The notes under the pieces: model-generated
The model's input: the letters and a program-made list of their open reading frames with translations, nothing else
Told to the model about the DNA's origin: nothing
Database searches by the model: none
Shown here: positions 50,218-58,701 of the stretch, piece by piece
Layout of the letters: every line of letters begins with the position of its first letter
Position numbering within the stretch: the stretch's first letter is position 1
Assembly: GCF_022921075.1 (NCBI RefSeq)
Contig: NZ_CP095050.1
Coordinates: forward strand, 62,001-126,000
DNA: 64,000 bases
Source of the DNA: Hymenobacter sp. 5317J-9
GTDB lineage: Bacteria; Bacteroidota; Bacteroidia; Cytophagales; Hymenobacteraceae
Reading direction: 5' to 3'
Program-made: the position numbers and the translations under genes

Positions 50218-52752
50218 CTACACCAGCGGGGCGGCGTATGCCGGGTCGGCCGCGTCGGGCTTGCGACGGGCCACGTACACGCCGGCCCCAATCAGCGCCA
50301 GCAGCAGCACGATGCTCGATACCAGCGACACCGTGTTGCCCACGGCGTAAGACTTGGGCTCAAACCTGAACTCGATGGTGTGGTTGCCGGCCGGCACCTG
50401 CAGGGCGCGCAGCACGTAGTCGACGCGGAAATGCGGCACCGGCTTGCCGTCGATGAAGGCCTGCCAGCCATCGGCGTAATAGATTTCGGAGAATACCACC
50501 ACGCCGTCGTGGGTGGCGTTGGCGCGGTATTTCAGCTCGTCGGGGCTGTAGCCGGCCAGGGCAATGGTCGAGCCGGTGATGTCGTAGCTGGCCGCTTTTT
50601 GCTGCGGGAATTTGCTGGCGTCCACCACGGCCTCAGTAGCGGGGCTGAGGGTGCTGAGGGCCGCCATTTCCTCGTCGGGGCTGTTCACGGTTTTCACGCT
50701 GCTCACAAACCAGGCGTTGCCCAGGGCGCCGGGGTTGCGCTGCACCGGCTGCTTGGGGTCGCCGGTGATGAGGTAGCGGGTGTTCAGCATGTTGAGCACC
50801 TGCTGGTTGTTGTTCGAAATCTGGCGCTCAATCAAATCCTGGTAGCGGCGCAGCTTGGCGCCGTGGTAGCCCCCGATGCTCTTGTGGAAGTACGACGTCT
50901 GGGCTTCGTTGAAGGGGTTCTGCACGTTGAGCACGCGGTAGCTCAGGTCGGTGTCGCGCAGGATGAGCTGGTCGGCCGGCGTGGGCTGAAACTCTTCGGC
51001 GATGGTTTCGCGCTGAAACTTGTTCTCGCCGAGGTAGCGCTTGTCCACGCCCCACAGGTCGAGCAGCACCAGGGCCACCATCACCAGGGCCGCCGGCATC
51101 ATGGCCAGCTTGCCTTTCAGGTAGAAATACAGCACGCCCAGCGCCGCCCCAATGAAGAGCAGGCCGCGCCACACGTCGTTGCGCAGCAGGTCGGCGCGGT
51201 CGGCGCGCAGGGCCGTGAGCAGCTGCGGCGTGAAGCCCTGCTTGGTGAGCTCGCCGTCGATGGGCGCGGCAAAATCGAAGCTGAAGCTGGCCAGGTAAGC
51301 CAGCACGCAGATGCCGGCCGTGATGGCGCCGGCATACAACACTTTCGGCAGCAGCGCCGCCGTTTCCGGAGCTACTGCGGCGGCCGTGCCGGGCGCCGCC
51401 GCGGGCACCACGGCGCGCGGCCGCAACACCCGGCTCAAGGCCAGCGCGCCCAGAATGGGCATGGCCAGCTGCGCAATTACCAGCGCCATGCTCACGGCCC
51501 GGAACTTGTTGTAGCCCGGCAGAATGTCGAAAATCAGGTAGTTAAACGTCTCAAAGTTCTTGCCCCAGGCCAGCAGAATGGACAGCACCGTGCCGGCCAG
51601 CAGCCAGTAGCGCGTGCGCTTCTCCACCACAAACAAGCCCAGAATGAACAGGAAACACACCACCGCGCCCATGTACACCGGGCCGGCCGTGTAGCTCTGC
51701 TGCCCCCAGTAGGTCGGCATCGCGCCCAGGTATTCGGCCGGCAGCCCGGCGCGGCCGAGGTTGGAATCGGTGCCGAGCGGCATGGAGCTGGCCCCGCCGT
51801 AGAAATTGGGAATCAGCAGGGTAATGGTTTCGCCCACACCGTAGCTGTACTGAAAAGCGTAGTCGCGGTCGACGCCCGTGCCACCGTCTTCGGCGGCAGC
51901 GGCCGGCGCCTGGCCGGGGGCCGTGGGGGCGGGCGTTTTCAGCTCGCTCGGGCCGCGGTTGCTGTATTTGCTGTACTCGGCGGTGGTGTAGAGGCGGCCG
52001 AAGCTCACGCCCACGGCCAGCGCCGCGCCCACCGCCAGCAGCGCGGTGCGCTTCAGGAAATCGGGCAAACGGCCTTCGCGGAAAGCGGCCACGGCTTCGA
52101 TGACCGCGAAAATGGCCACCAGCAGCAGCAGGTAGTAGGTGATTTGCAGGTGGTTGACGTGCACGTTCAGCGTGAGGGCCACCGCAAACAGGGCGGCGCC
52201 CAGCCACTTATTGCGGCGGTACGTGACTAGGATGCCGCCCAGCACCAGCGGCGCGTAGGCCAGGGCCAGGCTCTTGGTGTTGTGGCCGGCGGCCAGGATG
52301 GCCAGGTTGTAGCTCGAAAAGCCCAGCGCCACGGCGCCCGCCACGGCTACCAGCGGCCGCACGCCCAGCGCCACCAGCAGAATGTAGCCGCAGAGCAGCG
52401 CCAGAAACAGGTTGGCCACCACGGCGGGCAGGCCCAGCGTCAGGGCCGTTTGCAGGTAGCCCGACCAGTCGCCCGGAAAGTGCAGGCTGACCAGGTAGGT
52501 GGGCATGCCCGAAAACATGGAATTCGTCCACAGAGCTTCCTTGCCCATGGTTTTGGCGTACTGCTGGGCCTCGTGGGCACCGCCCTGAAACTGGGTGATG
52601 TCGTGCTGGGCCAGGGTCTTGCCCTCGAACACAATGGGCGAGAAGTACACGCAGGCCAGCAGGGCGAAAAACATCACCGCCAGCACATGCGGCAAAGCCC
52701 GCTGCCACCACGGCGCGGACGAAACAGAAGAAGCAGAAGCAACAGCAGCCAT
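50218..52752 (-). CDS. YfhO family polytopic membrane protein
   Basis: About 844 aa. Start ATG 52752 (MAAVASASS, then PWWQRALPHVLAVMFFALLA) was chosen because the in-frame extension to 52908 only translates intergenic DNA and the inverted repeat at 52823. About eleven N-terminal and middle membrane helices with a large extracytoplasmic loop, then a C-terminal periplasmic domain (about 620-800; DLSYRVLNVQNPFNEAQTSYFHKSIGGYHGAKLRRY) and one last helix. YfhO proteins are linked to glycosylation of cell-wall polymers in Firmicutes; the role in Bacteroidota is not established. Confidence 0.9.
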   Translation of the reverse strand: MAAVASASSVSSAPWWQRALPHVLAVMFFALLACVYFSPIVFEGKTLAQHDITQFQGGAHEAQQYAKTMGKEALWTNSMFSGMPTYLVSLHFPGDWSGYLQTALTLGLPAVVANLFLALLCGYILLVALGVRPLVAVAGAVALGFSSYNLAILAAGHNTKSLALAYAPLVLGGILVTYRRNKWLGAALFAVALTLNVHVNHLQITYYLLLLVAIFAVIEAVAAFREGRLPDFLKRTALLAVGAALAVGVSFGRLYTTAEYSKYSNRGPSELKTPAPTAPGQAPAAAAEDGGTGVDRDYAFQYSYGVGETITLLIPNFYGGASSMPLGTDSNLGRAGLPAEYLGAMPTYWGQQSYTAGPVYMGAVVCFLFILGLFVVEKRTRYWLLAGTVLSILLAWGKNFETFNYLIFDILPGYNKFRAVSMALVIAQLAMPILGALALSRVLRPRAVVPAAAPGTAAAVAPETAALLPKVLYAGAITAGICVLAYLASFSFDFAAPIDGELTKQGFTPQLLTALRADRADLLRNDVWRGLLFIGAALGVLYFYLKGKLAMMPAALVMVALVLLDLWGVDKRYLGENKFQRETIAEEFQPTPADQLILRDTDLSYRVLNVQNPFNEAQTSYFHKSIGGYHGAKLRRYQDLIERQISNNNQQVLNMLNTRYLITGDPKQPVQRNPGALGNAWFVSSVKTVNSPDEEMAALSTLSPATEAVVDASKFPQQKAASYDITGSTIALAGYSPDELKYRANATHDGVVVFSEIYYADGWQAFIDGKPVPHFRVDYVLRALQVPAGNHTIEFRFEPKSYAVGNTVSLVSSIVLLLALIGAGVYVARRKPDAADPAYAAPLV

Positions 52753-52822
52753 CAGGGCAAATTTGAGGAAACACAAAAACGTGCCCGAAGGTACAGCACA
52801 ACCCCGCGAAGGCCGCTCGCGC

Positions 52823-52906
52823 GAGGTTTCGCAAGGTGAAAAGAGGTTTCGCGAGGTTGACGTTGAATCAAACCTCGCGAAACCTCTTTTCACCTTGCGA
52901 AACCTC
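52823..52906. repeat. Long inverted repeat, family E (GAGGTTTCGCAAGGTG type)
   Basis: 52823-52858 and 52871-52906 are perfect reverse complements over 36 bp with a 12-base loop. Each arm itself contains two near-copies of GAGGTTTCGC. It starts 6 nt after the stop of the DUF4834 gene and lies about 70 bp before the YfhO start on the same strand. Confidence 0.92.
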
Positions 52907-52912
52907 ACGCGC

Positions 52913-53170
52913 CTACTTTACTTCCTCAAAGTCAACGTATTCGCCGCCCTTGAACTCATTCGGCTTTTGCTTGGCGGCCGCGGGCGGCACGTAATCGACG
53001 TGAATCTGGCCGGGCTCCCGGTCCTGGCGCGGCGCGGCCTGCGGCGGCACCACGAAGCCGCCATTACGCATCTGCTTGCGCACAAAACTGTTCAGCGCCC
53101 AGCGCAGCACGATGGGCAGCACGTAGCGCACCGCGAAAAAAATGACAATGAAAATGAGCCAGAAGCGCAT
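52913..53170 (-). CDS. DUF4834 small membrane protein
   Basis: 85 aa. Start ATG 53170 gives MRFWLIFIVIFFAVRYVLPI, a single N-terminal membrane helix. It is followed by a short soluble tail ending KPNEFKGGEYVDFEEVK, the characteristic end of the DUF4834 family. The function is unknown. It is upstream of the YfhO gene on the same strand, separated by the family E repeat. Confidence 0.85.
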   Translation of the reverse strand: MRFWLIFIVIFFAVRYVLPIVLRWALNSFVRKQMRNGGFVVPPQAAPRQDREPGQIHVDYVPPAAAKQKPNEFKGGEYVDFEEVK

Positions 53171-53264
53171 AATAGCTGAGGATGGTGAGGCCGTCGCAAA
53201 GTACGGGCACCGCTGGCTGACGCGCCAGCTCTGCCTTTGCTTTATCCCAACGCCCGGGCGGCGG

Positions 53265-53702
53265 CTAACGTTTCCGCAGCGCCTGCGCCACGGCCCCGGC
53301 CACCAGGCCACCCACGGTGTACCAGGCCACGGTCATGGCTTGTGTTTGGGGCGTGCGGTTGCTGGGGCCTTCGCCCAGGCCCAGCGGCCCGGGCAGCACC
53401 ACGCCGCCAATGCCCGCCGCCGCGCCCAGCATCAGGCCACGGCGCAGGGCATGCTTGCCGCTGCCCACCAAGGTGTAGTATAGGCCATTGCTGAGGATAT
53501 CGCCGGCCATGGTGAGGTCGAAAAGGGTATCGCGGTCGGGCTGGGGCGCGTCGGCTTTGCGCAGCAGCTTGCGCAAGCCGCGCATGCCCAGCACGTCCAT
53601 GCGCGGGGCGTCTTCGGGGCGCAGGCGGCGCACGGTTTCGTGCAGGGCGGTGAGGGCGAGGGCGCCGGCAAAGCCAGCGGCGAGGGAGGGCAGGAGTTTC
53701 AT
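53265..53702 (-). CDS. Small membrane protein, unknown function
   Basis: 145 aa. Start ATG 53702 (MKLLPSLAAGFAGALALTAL) gives an N-terminal hydrophobic helix. Then follow a charged segment (about 25-70) and two further hydrophobic helices (about 88-108 and 122-140). I do not recognise a domain. The C-terminus (GGLVAGAVAQALRKR) is basic. The gene lies between DUF4834 and tRNA-Thr and shows coding-type G+C bias. Confidence 0.7.
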   Translation of the reverse strand: MKLLPSLAAGFAGALALTALHETVRRLRPEDAPRMDVLGMRGLRKLLRKADAPQPDRDTLFDLTMAGDILSNGLYYTLVGSGKHALRRGLMLGAAAGIGGVVLPGPLGLGEGPSNRTPQTQAMTVAWYTVGGLVAGAVAQALRKR

Positions 53703-53776
53703 AAGCAGCGGGAAGGGGAGTTGCGTTTCAAACGCGGCGGGCGTAGCGGGGTTTCTAAATTTTTCTGGGGCGGCGG

Positions 53777-53808
53777 TTGCACGGCTTCCGGCGCGCTGCC
53801 TATCTTTG
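53777..53808 (+). promoter_or_regulatory. Promoter of tRNA-Thr
   Basis: TTG at 53777-53779 and TATCTTTG at 53801-53808 are separated by 21 bp, a good Bacteroidota -33/-7 pair, ending 32 nt before the tRNA. Confidence 0.75.
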
Positions 53809-53840
53809 CACTCCCTTCCAAAACCGTTGGTCGGGCACAA

Positions 53841-53913
53841 GCCGATTTAGCTCAGTTGGTAGAGCAGCTCATTCGTAATGAGCAGGTCGTTGGTTCGAGT
53901 CCAATAATCGGCT
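53841..53913 (+). tRNA. tRNA-Thr (anticodon CGT)
   Basis: A cloverleaf can be drawn: acceptor GCCGATT/AATCGGC with discriminator T, D arm TAGCTCAGTTGGTAGAGCAG, anticodon stem CTCAT/ATGAG-type with loop TTCGTAA (anticodon CGT), and T arm GTTCGAGTCC. 73 nt. CCA is not encoded. The gene is preceded by a good promoter and followed by a terminator. Confidence 0.95.
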
Positions 53914-53921
53914 CCCTTTGC

Positions 53922-53972
53922 AAGCCCGAGAAACCGCTTTTCTTCTATAGAAAGCAGTTTCTCGGGCTTTTT
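53922..53972 (+). terminator. Terminator of tRNA-Thr
   Basis: AAGCCCGAGAAAC pairs with GTTTCTCGGGCTT, with a further imperfect stem inside (GCTTTTCTTCTATAGAAAGC), followed by TTT. It starts 9 nt after the tRNA. The region 53973-54172 holds no other feature I can support. Confidence 0.85.
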
Positions 53973-54172
53973 GCTTCCCGTGCTATGCGTTTTCCAACTG
54001 CCACGTTGAAAGTGGTGTACTGGCTGCGGCCGGTCACATTGTTGCACCAAATCGGGGCCTGCCTTGGGGGCGCAGGTAGCGTGGCCGCAAGCGGAGCAGC
54101 CACAAACAGCGCACAAGAACCCTCTTTGCAGCAGCGGCAGGCGGCGTGCGGCAGCACAAATAAGAGCTGCCC

Positions 54173-54946
54173 CTATTGCTCCTGCGTCACTTTATTGAAC
54201 GAGGCCACCACGCCGGCCACTTCGCCCAGAAACTCGGGGTTGGCTTCGATGTGGTTGCCCACCACCACCACGTCGGCCCCGGCGGCCAAGGCGGCGTACA
54301 CTTTCTCGCCGGTGTTCAGGCCGCCACCCACGATGATGGGCGCGCTCACGGTTTCGCGCACGGCCGCAATCATGGCGGCCGATACCGGGTTTTGGGCGCC
54401 GCTTCCCCCGTCGAGGTACATCAATTTCAGGCCTAGCTGCTCGCCGGCCAGGGCCGTGCAGGCGGCTATGCCGGGCTTGTCGTGCGGCAGCGGCGTGGTG
54501 CCGCTCATGTACGAGGCAGTGGTTTGCCGGCCCGAGTCGACTAGCATGTAGCCGGTGGGCAGCAGCTGCAAGCCGCTGGCGCGCAGGCGCGGCGCGGCCA
54601 CCACGTGCTGGCCAATGAGAAAATCGGGGTTGCGGCCCGAAATCAGCGAGAGCAGCAGCACGCCATCGGCCGGGCCGTCGAGGTGCAGACTGTGGCTGGG
54701 AAAGAGCAGCACGGGCACGGTGGAGTGCTCCTTAATCAACGCAATGAGGGCAGCCTGGTGCTCACTCAGCACCAGACTGCCCCCCACGAAAAAGTAATCG
54801 ACCGGATGCACCGCGCTCAAGCGCAGCAGGTGCAACAGGCTGCTTTCGTCTAAGTTATCGGGGTCGAGCAGCACGGCCAGCGCCTTGCGGCCGTGCTGCT
54901 GACGGGTCCGCAACGCATCATAAAGACTGGGAGTGGGTGGACGCAT
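54173..54946 (-). CDS. Geranylgeranylglyceryl phosphate synthase (GGGPS family)
   Basis: 257 aa TIM-barrel enzyme that joins a prenyl diphosphate to sn-glycerol-1-phosphate to make an ether lipid, as in archaea and known in Bacteroidota. Family features: LAVLLDPDNLDESSL (about residue 22), VDYFFVGGSLV (about 50), FPSHSLHLDGPADGVL, YLDGGSGAQNPV (about 170) and IIVGGGLNTGEK (about 205). The start overlaps the next upstream gene by 29 bp. Co-expressed with a YtxH-like and a holin-like membrane protein, suggesting a membrane role. Confidence 0.88.
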   Translation of the reverse strand: MRPPTPSLYDALRTRQQHGRKALAVLLDPDNLDESSLLHLLRLSAVHPVDYFFVGGSLVLSEHQAALIALIKEHSTVPVLLFPSHSLHLDGPADGVLLLSLISGRNPDFLIGQHVVAAPRLRASGLQLLPTGYMLVDSGRQTTASYMSGTTPLPHDKPGIAACTALAGEQLGLKLMYLDGGSGAQNPVSAAMIAAVRETVSAPIIVGGGLNTGEKVYAALAAGADVVVVGNHIEANPEFLGEVAGVVASFNKVTQEQ

Positions 54947-55826
54947 CCGGGGAATCTAGGGAGACAGACGAGGCGGCGGGGGCGAACCCCGTTTCGGCGG
55001 GCGCGTAGCCCGCGGAAGTCGCAAGGTCGGAACTAGCGTCCGAATTTTTGGCGGACGGCAAAAACTCGCTCACCTTTTTCGACACCAAAGCCAGGGCCAC
55101 GGCGGCCACTTGGCCCACCAATACCTTACCGGTGTCGGACTTCAGGAACGATTGCAGCACGTCGGCCACGAAACGTGTGCGGCCGTTGTTGGGCGCGGGA
55201 GCCAAGGCCTCGTCATCATCAAAGGCGTGCGAAGCGGGCAGGCGGCGGCTGTCGTCGTAGGGCAGGTCCTGGAAAGGGTCGTCCTCAAATTCTTCGGTGT
55301 CGCGGAACGAGTCCTGCTGGCCACTGGCGTTGGCATCGGTGGCCGACGGCTTGCCGCCAAAGCCCAGGTCGTCGGCCTCGTGGCTCTGCTCAGACTCGTC
55401 CTGCTCCACAAAAGCCCGCGCCGAGTCAGCGGCCGACTTGCGGTAGAACTTGCTTTGGTAGCGCTTGCCGTTGCCGGCGGTGTAGTAGCCGGGGCCTGTT
55501 TCGTCGGCGTAGTCGGGCTGGTCGCTGTCGCGGTCAAACTCGTGGGTATCGAAGCCGTAGCCGTGGCCTTCGGCGCCGTTGAACTCGTATTTGCCCTCCG
55601 CTTCTACGTAAGGATTGTGCTTCTTTTTCTTCTTGCCGCCAAAGGCCTTCGTGATGAGCCAGATGCCACCGGCCAGGCCTACGCCCACGGCGGCCACTTT
55701 GCCCACCTTCACCGACTGCTCCTTGATGTGCTCCACGTCGCCGCGCAGGGCGCGCTCGTACTCCAGCTTTTTGCGTTCGAGAAATTCTTTTTCCTCTTCA
55801 AACAGGGGATTTTGCAGGTCACTCAT
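54918..55826 (-). CDS. Low-complexity membrane-associated protein, unknown function
   Basis: 302 aa. The N-terminus is charged (EEEKEFLERKKLEYERALRGDVEHI, about residues 9-33), followed by a hydrophobic helix (about 42-65) with a Lys-rich end. Next comes a long acidic, disordered middle part (about 75-215, rich in Asp, Glu, Ser, Gly), then a second hydrophobic stretch (LVGQVAAVALALVSKKVSEF, about 240). YtxH/DUF883-like stress proteins have this plan, but similarity is not certain. It overlaps the GGGPS gene by 29 bp and lies 6 bp after the holin-like gene, so the three form one operon. Confidence 0.65.
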   Translation of the reverse strand: MSDLQNPLFEEEKEFLERKKLEYERALRGDVEHIKEQSVKVGKVAAVGVGLAGGIWLITKAFGGKKKKKHNPYVEAEGKYEFNGAEGHGYGFDTHEFDRDSDQPDYADETGPGYYTAGNGKRYQSKFYRKSAADSARAFVEQDESEQSHEADDLGFGGKPSATDANASGQQDSFRDTEEFEDDPFQDLPYDDSRRLPASHAFDDDEALAPAPNNGRTRFVADVLQSFLKSDTGKVLVGQVAAVALALVSKKVSEFLPSAKNSDASSDLATSAGYAPAETGFAPAASSVSLDSPDASTHSQSL

Positions 55827-55832
55827 AGCAGG

Positions 55833-56210
55833 CTAGGCTTGGCGTTTGTCAGATTTGTAAATGGTGTCTTTCATCGCCTTGTTGGCAATGCCCTGGAAGG
55901 CCGCTTTGTCGACGCCCACCAGCACGAGCACCAGCAGCACCAGATAGAAGCCGGCCACCACCCCGAAGCCCCAGAACGGGCTGTCGAGGGCGTCGTTGAG
56001 GGCCAGCCCGGCAAATACGCTCAGAAAAATGAGAAAAAAGATGCCCAGCACGGCCAGCGTGGCGCCGTGAATGGTGCCCACCAGGGCCGTGGAAACCTTC
56101 TGCTGAATCTCGAGGCGAACCAGGTCGATGCGCGTGTCGAGGTAGCCGGTCAGGTTGCCAATCAGGCTGTCGTTGCGAGGGGTTTTGGAGGTGTCGTCGT
56201 CGGAGACCAT
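55833..56210 (-). CDS. Phage-holin/superfamily-III-like membrane protein
   Basis: 125 aa. Start ATG 56210 (MVSDDDTSK). A short charged head leads into an amphipathic segment (YLDTRIDLVRLEIQQKVSTA, about residues 22-41), two membrane helices (about 45-66 and 75-100) and a basic tail. It resembles the holin-X-like (actinobacterial-type) stress membrane proteins that are not from phage. First gene of the three-gene membrane operon with 54918 and 54173. Confidence 0.75.
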   Translation of the reverse strand: MVSDDDTSKTPRNDSLIGNLTGYLDTRIDLVRLEIQQKVSTALVGTIHGATLAVLGIFFLIFLSVFAGLALNDALDSPFWGFGVVAGFYLVLLVLVLVGVDKAAFQGIANKAMKDTIYKSDKRQA

Positions 56211-56358
56211 ACGGCGCGAAAATGGAGTGGCAAGAAAGGGAAAAGGGCAAAAAAGCTCAGCCATTCTATATAAACAGACCGGCAGATTGCGTCGGTTCTA
56301 CGGAAAATTTCGGCGCGTGGCTGACTTTTGTACCGTCGTTTGTGTTTGCTGCCGTAGC

Positions 56359-57498
56359 GTGAGTCAGAATCATTATCAAGTTCTTGGAGTAGCCCCCACC
56401 GCCGCGGCCGCCGACATCAAGCGGGCCTACCGGCAGCTGGTGGTGCGCTACCACCCCGACAAGCACGGCGGCGACGTTCGGTACGAAGACCAGTTCAAGG
56501 CCGTTGCCGTGGCCTACGGCGTGCTGGGCGACCCCGGCCGCCGCGCCACCTACGACTTCCAGCTGGCGCAGGCCGCCCGCCGCGCCGACGAAGAGCGGCG
56601 CCGGCAGCAGTACCGCCCCGCCTCGCAGCACGTGTACGGCGTGCCCATGCCGCCGCCGGCGCCGCTGCGTACCCGCCCGCCCGCCGGCAGCCGCGAGCGG
56701 CACTATCAGCGCATTCCGCGCCAGCAGCCGCGCTTCAATGCCCGCGACTGGGGCCTCACGCTGCTGTTCATTCTGGGCCTGGTGCTGTTTTCGCTGGCCG
56801 TGAAAGTGACGATGGACCGCATTTCGGCCAACCGCAACTACGACGACGGCCTGCGGGCCTACGCCAACGGCAACTTCGCCGCGGCCCACGCCTTTTTTGA
56901 AGAAACCCTGCACTTCCGGCCCGACTACGCCCCCGCCCTACGCCGCCGCGGCGAGCTGGAGTTGCTGCTCAACCACAACCCCCAGGCCGCCCGCGCCGAT
57001 TTCCAGGCGGCCTTGCTACAACACCCGCCGCGCCGCGTGGCCGCCGACGTGCTCTACCGCCTGGGCCGCTGCGAAACCGCCCTGGGCCGCCCCGCCGCCG
57101 CCGAGCTCAGCTTCAACCGCGCCCTCGCGCTCGACTCGACCTTGAGCGCGGCCTACCTGGCCCGGGGCAAGGCCCGCCTGCTTGACCTCAACCAGCCCGA
57201 AAAGGCCGTGGCCGACCTCACCCAGGGACTGGCGCAGCGCCAGCGCACGGGGGCCGGGCCGCCGTGGCAGTTTGTGCAGGTGCGCGGCGTGGCGCTTGCG
57301 GCCCTGGGCCGCTACGCCGCCGCCCGCGCCGACTATTTCCATGTGCTGCAGGCACGGCCCACCGATGGACGCACGCATTTTTTGCTGGGCCGCCTGGCCG
57401 CCCACACCGGCGACTCCACCGCCGCCTGCGAGTTTTACCGCCGCGCCGTGCGCCTGGGCTACGAATACGCCCGCACCGCCGAGGCCGAGTGTCGCTAA
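56359..57498 (+). CDS. DnaJ-domain membrane protein with TPR repeats
   Basis: 379 aa. Start GTG 56359, directly before the J domain (SQNHYQVLGVAPTAAAADIKRAY; residues 2-65) with the HPD motif in RYHPDKHGG. No zinc-finger or C-terminal DnaJ domain follows. Instead there is a Pro/Arg-rich linker (about 90-130), one membrane helix (about 138-158), and tetratricopeptide repeats to the end (about 165-375; LRAYANGNFAAAHAFFEETLHFRP, YRLGRCETALGRPAAAELSF). The J domain would be cytoplasmic and the TPRs periplasmic, or both cytoplasmic if the helix is not spanning. It would recruit DnaK to a membrane site. Confidence 0.85.
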   Translation: MSQNHYQVLGVAPTAAAADIKRAYRQLVVRYHPDKHGGDVRYEDQFKAVAVAYGVLGDPGRRATYDFQLAQAARRADEERRRQQYRPASQHVYGVPMPPPAPLRTRPPAGSRERHYQRIPRQQPRFNARDWGLTLLFILGLVLFSLAVKVTMDRISANRNYDDGLRAYANGNFAAAHAFFEETLHFRPDYAPALRRRGELELLLNHNPQAARADFQAALLQHPPRRVAADVLYRLGRCETALGRPAAAELSFNRALALDSTLSAAYLARGKARLLDLNQPEKAVADLTQGLAQRQRTGAGPPWQFVQVRGVALAALGRYAAARADYFHVLQARPTDGRTHFLLGRLAAHTGDSTAACEFYRRAVRLGYEYARTAEAECR

Positions 57499-57524
57499 GC
57501 AACTGACTGCACCGGCACTACATC

Positions 57525-57573
57525 AAACGCAAAAACCGCCCCTGGCACAGAGCCAGGGGCGGTTTTTGCGTTT
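57525..57573 (+). terminator. Terminator after the DnaJ-TPR gene
   Basis: A long perfect stem: AAACGCAAAAACCGCCCCTGG pairs with its complement around CACAGAG (arms of 21 nt, only the first is given as a motif), with T runs on both strands. Confidence 0.92.
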
Positions 57574-57827
57574 GTTTAAAGCTCAGAAAGACGACGGAAG
57601 CTGTTGCAGGCAGCAGCACGTAAGGCCCGGGGGAGTGCTGCCGCCACCCCGCACCTGGCTATACGCCGAAGTGCTGGCCTTATTGCCCGAATTGCGCTTG
57701 CGCACCGTAGTACGCGCCACTCATCGTGAGAGCAAGATACTACACCTCACCGCTTTTGCGTGGCCCGGCGGCCGAAATTTTGAGACGCCGGGGCCGCAGC
57801 GCGAACGAACCGGCGGGTGCCTCATGC
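57574..57827. other. Intergenic stretch with a possible decayed coding fragment
   Basis: No complete gene is found. In one plus-strand frame about 57640-57775 reads TWLYAEVLALLPELRLRTVV and on to HRESKILHLTAFAWPGGRNF, which looks protein-like but has no start, no stop at its end and no partner motif. It could be a remnant of a lost gene or chance in G+C-rich DNA. Confidence 0.25.
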
Positions 57828-57865
57828 AAAAAAACCGCCGCGGGCCTCGGCCCACGACGGTTTTT
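57828..57865 (-). terminator. Terminator after the FAS1 gene
   Basis: AAAACCGCCGCGGGCC pairs with GGCCCACGACGGTTTT (one or two mismatches), followed by a T run on the minus strand, 23 bp past the FAS1 stop. Confidence 0.8.
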
Positions 57866-57887
57866 CAAGTCTGCTGGTTCCGAAGAA

Positions 57888-58451
57888 CTAGTTGGGCATC
57901 AGCACGGTGTTCACCACGTGAATCACGCCGTTGCTTTGCAGCACGTCGGCGATGGTCACGGTCGACACGCCGCCTTTTTCGTCCTTCAGCTCAATGGTTT
58001 TGCCTTTCATCATGGCGGTCAGGGTGCCGCCCTGCACGGTTTTGAGGGTCGCCTTGCCTTTGCCGGCTTTAATGGCCTTCATCAGGTCGGCGGCGGTCAT
58101 GCGGCCGGCCACCACGTGGTAGGTCAGGATTTTGGTGAGGGTCGCCTTGTTCTCAGGCTTCACCAGGGTTTCCACGGTGCCGGCGGGCAGCTTGTTGAAA
58201 GCTTCGTTGGTGGGCGCAAACACGGTGAAAGGACCGGCGCTTTGCAGGGTTTCTACCAAGCCGGCGGCTTTCACGGCGGCCACCAGGGTGGTGTGGTCTT
58301 TCGAGTTAACGGCGTTTTCCACGATGTTCTTCGTGGGGTACATGGGCGCACCGCCCACCATCACCGTTTTGGTGGCCTGGGCCGAAACCGTAGTGGTAGC
58401 ACCAATACTAAACAGGGCAACGAAAGCGAGCGAAAACAAAGTCTTTTTCAT
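57888..58451 (-). CDS. Secreted fasciclin (FAS1) domain protein
   Basis: 187 aa. Signal peptide (MKKTLFSLAFVALFSIGA, cleaved near SAQA), then one FAS1 domain (about residues 45-187) with the H1 box GPFTVFAPTNEAFNKL and H2/YH region LTKILTYHVVAGRMTAADL and end VIHVVNTVLMPN. FAS1 domains mediate adhesion or surface protein contacts. Strong ATG at 58451. The upstream gap 58452-58701 contains no further gene that I can recognise. Confidence 0.93.
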   Translation of the reverse strand: MKKTLFSLAFVALFSIGATTTVSAQATKTVMVGGAPMYPTKNIVENAVNSKDHTTLVAAVKAAGLVETLQSAGPFTVFAPTNEAFNKLPAGTVETLVKPENKATLTKILTYHVVAGRMTAADLMKAIKAGKGKATLKTVQGGTLTAMMKGKTIELKDEKGGVSTVTIADVLQSNGVIHVVNTVLMPN

Positions 58452-58701
58452 CGGAATAAAGAAATGATGAGTTATTGAAGATTATGACCCACCTACGCCG
58501 CCGGTTGGGCCAGCGGATTGCCCCGACTGTATTTTTTCTTGAAACCCGCCCTTGCGCCGGCTCGCCGATGAAGCCATCGGCGGAATGGTTGCTGGCGGCC
58601 GGGCGGCCGTACCGTGCTGACGACAACCGGCCTGACGGCGCTGCCGTCAAACCGGCACGTTCTTCAACAAAACATTTGTCCAGCTTGCTACTTCCTGCTG
58701 C

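Noticed and set aside
49978..52230. Open frame of 750 codons opposite the YfhO gene
   Set aside because: Antisense shadow of a recognised membrane protein; composition is His/Gln/Arg-rich and shows no family motif.
52753..52908. Longer YfhO reading frame starting at 52908
   Set aside because: The extra 52 codons translate the family E repeat and intergenic DNA; the ATG at 52752 begins the natural membrane protein.
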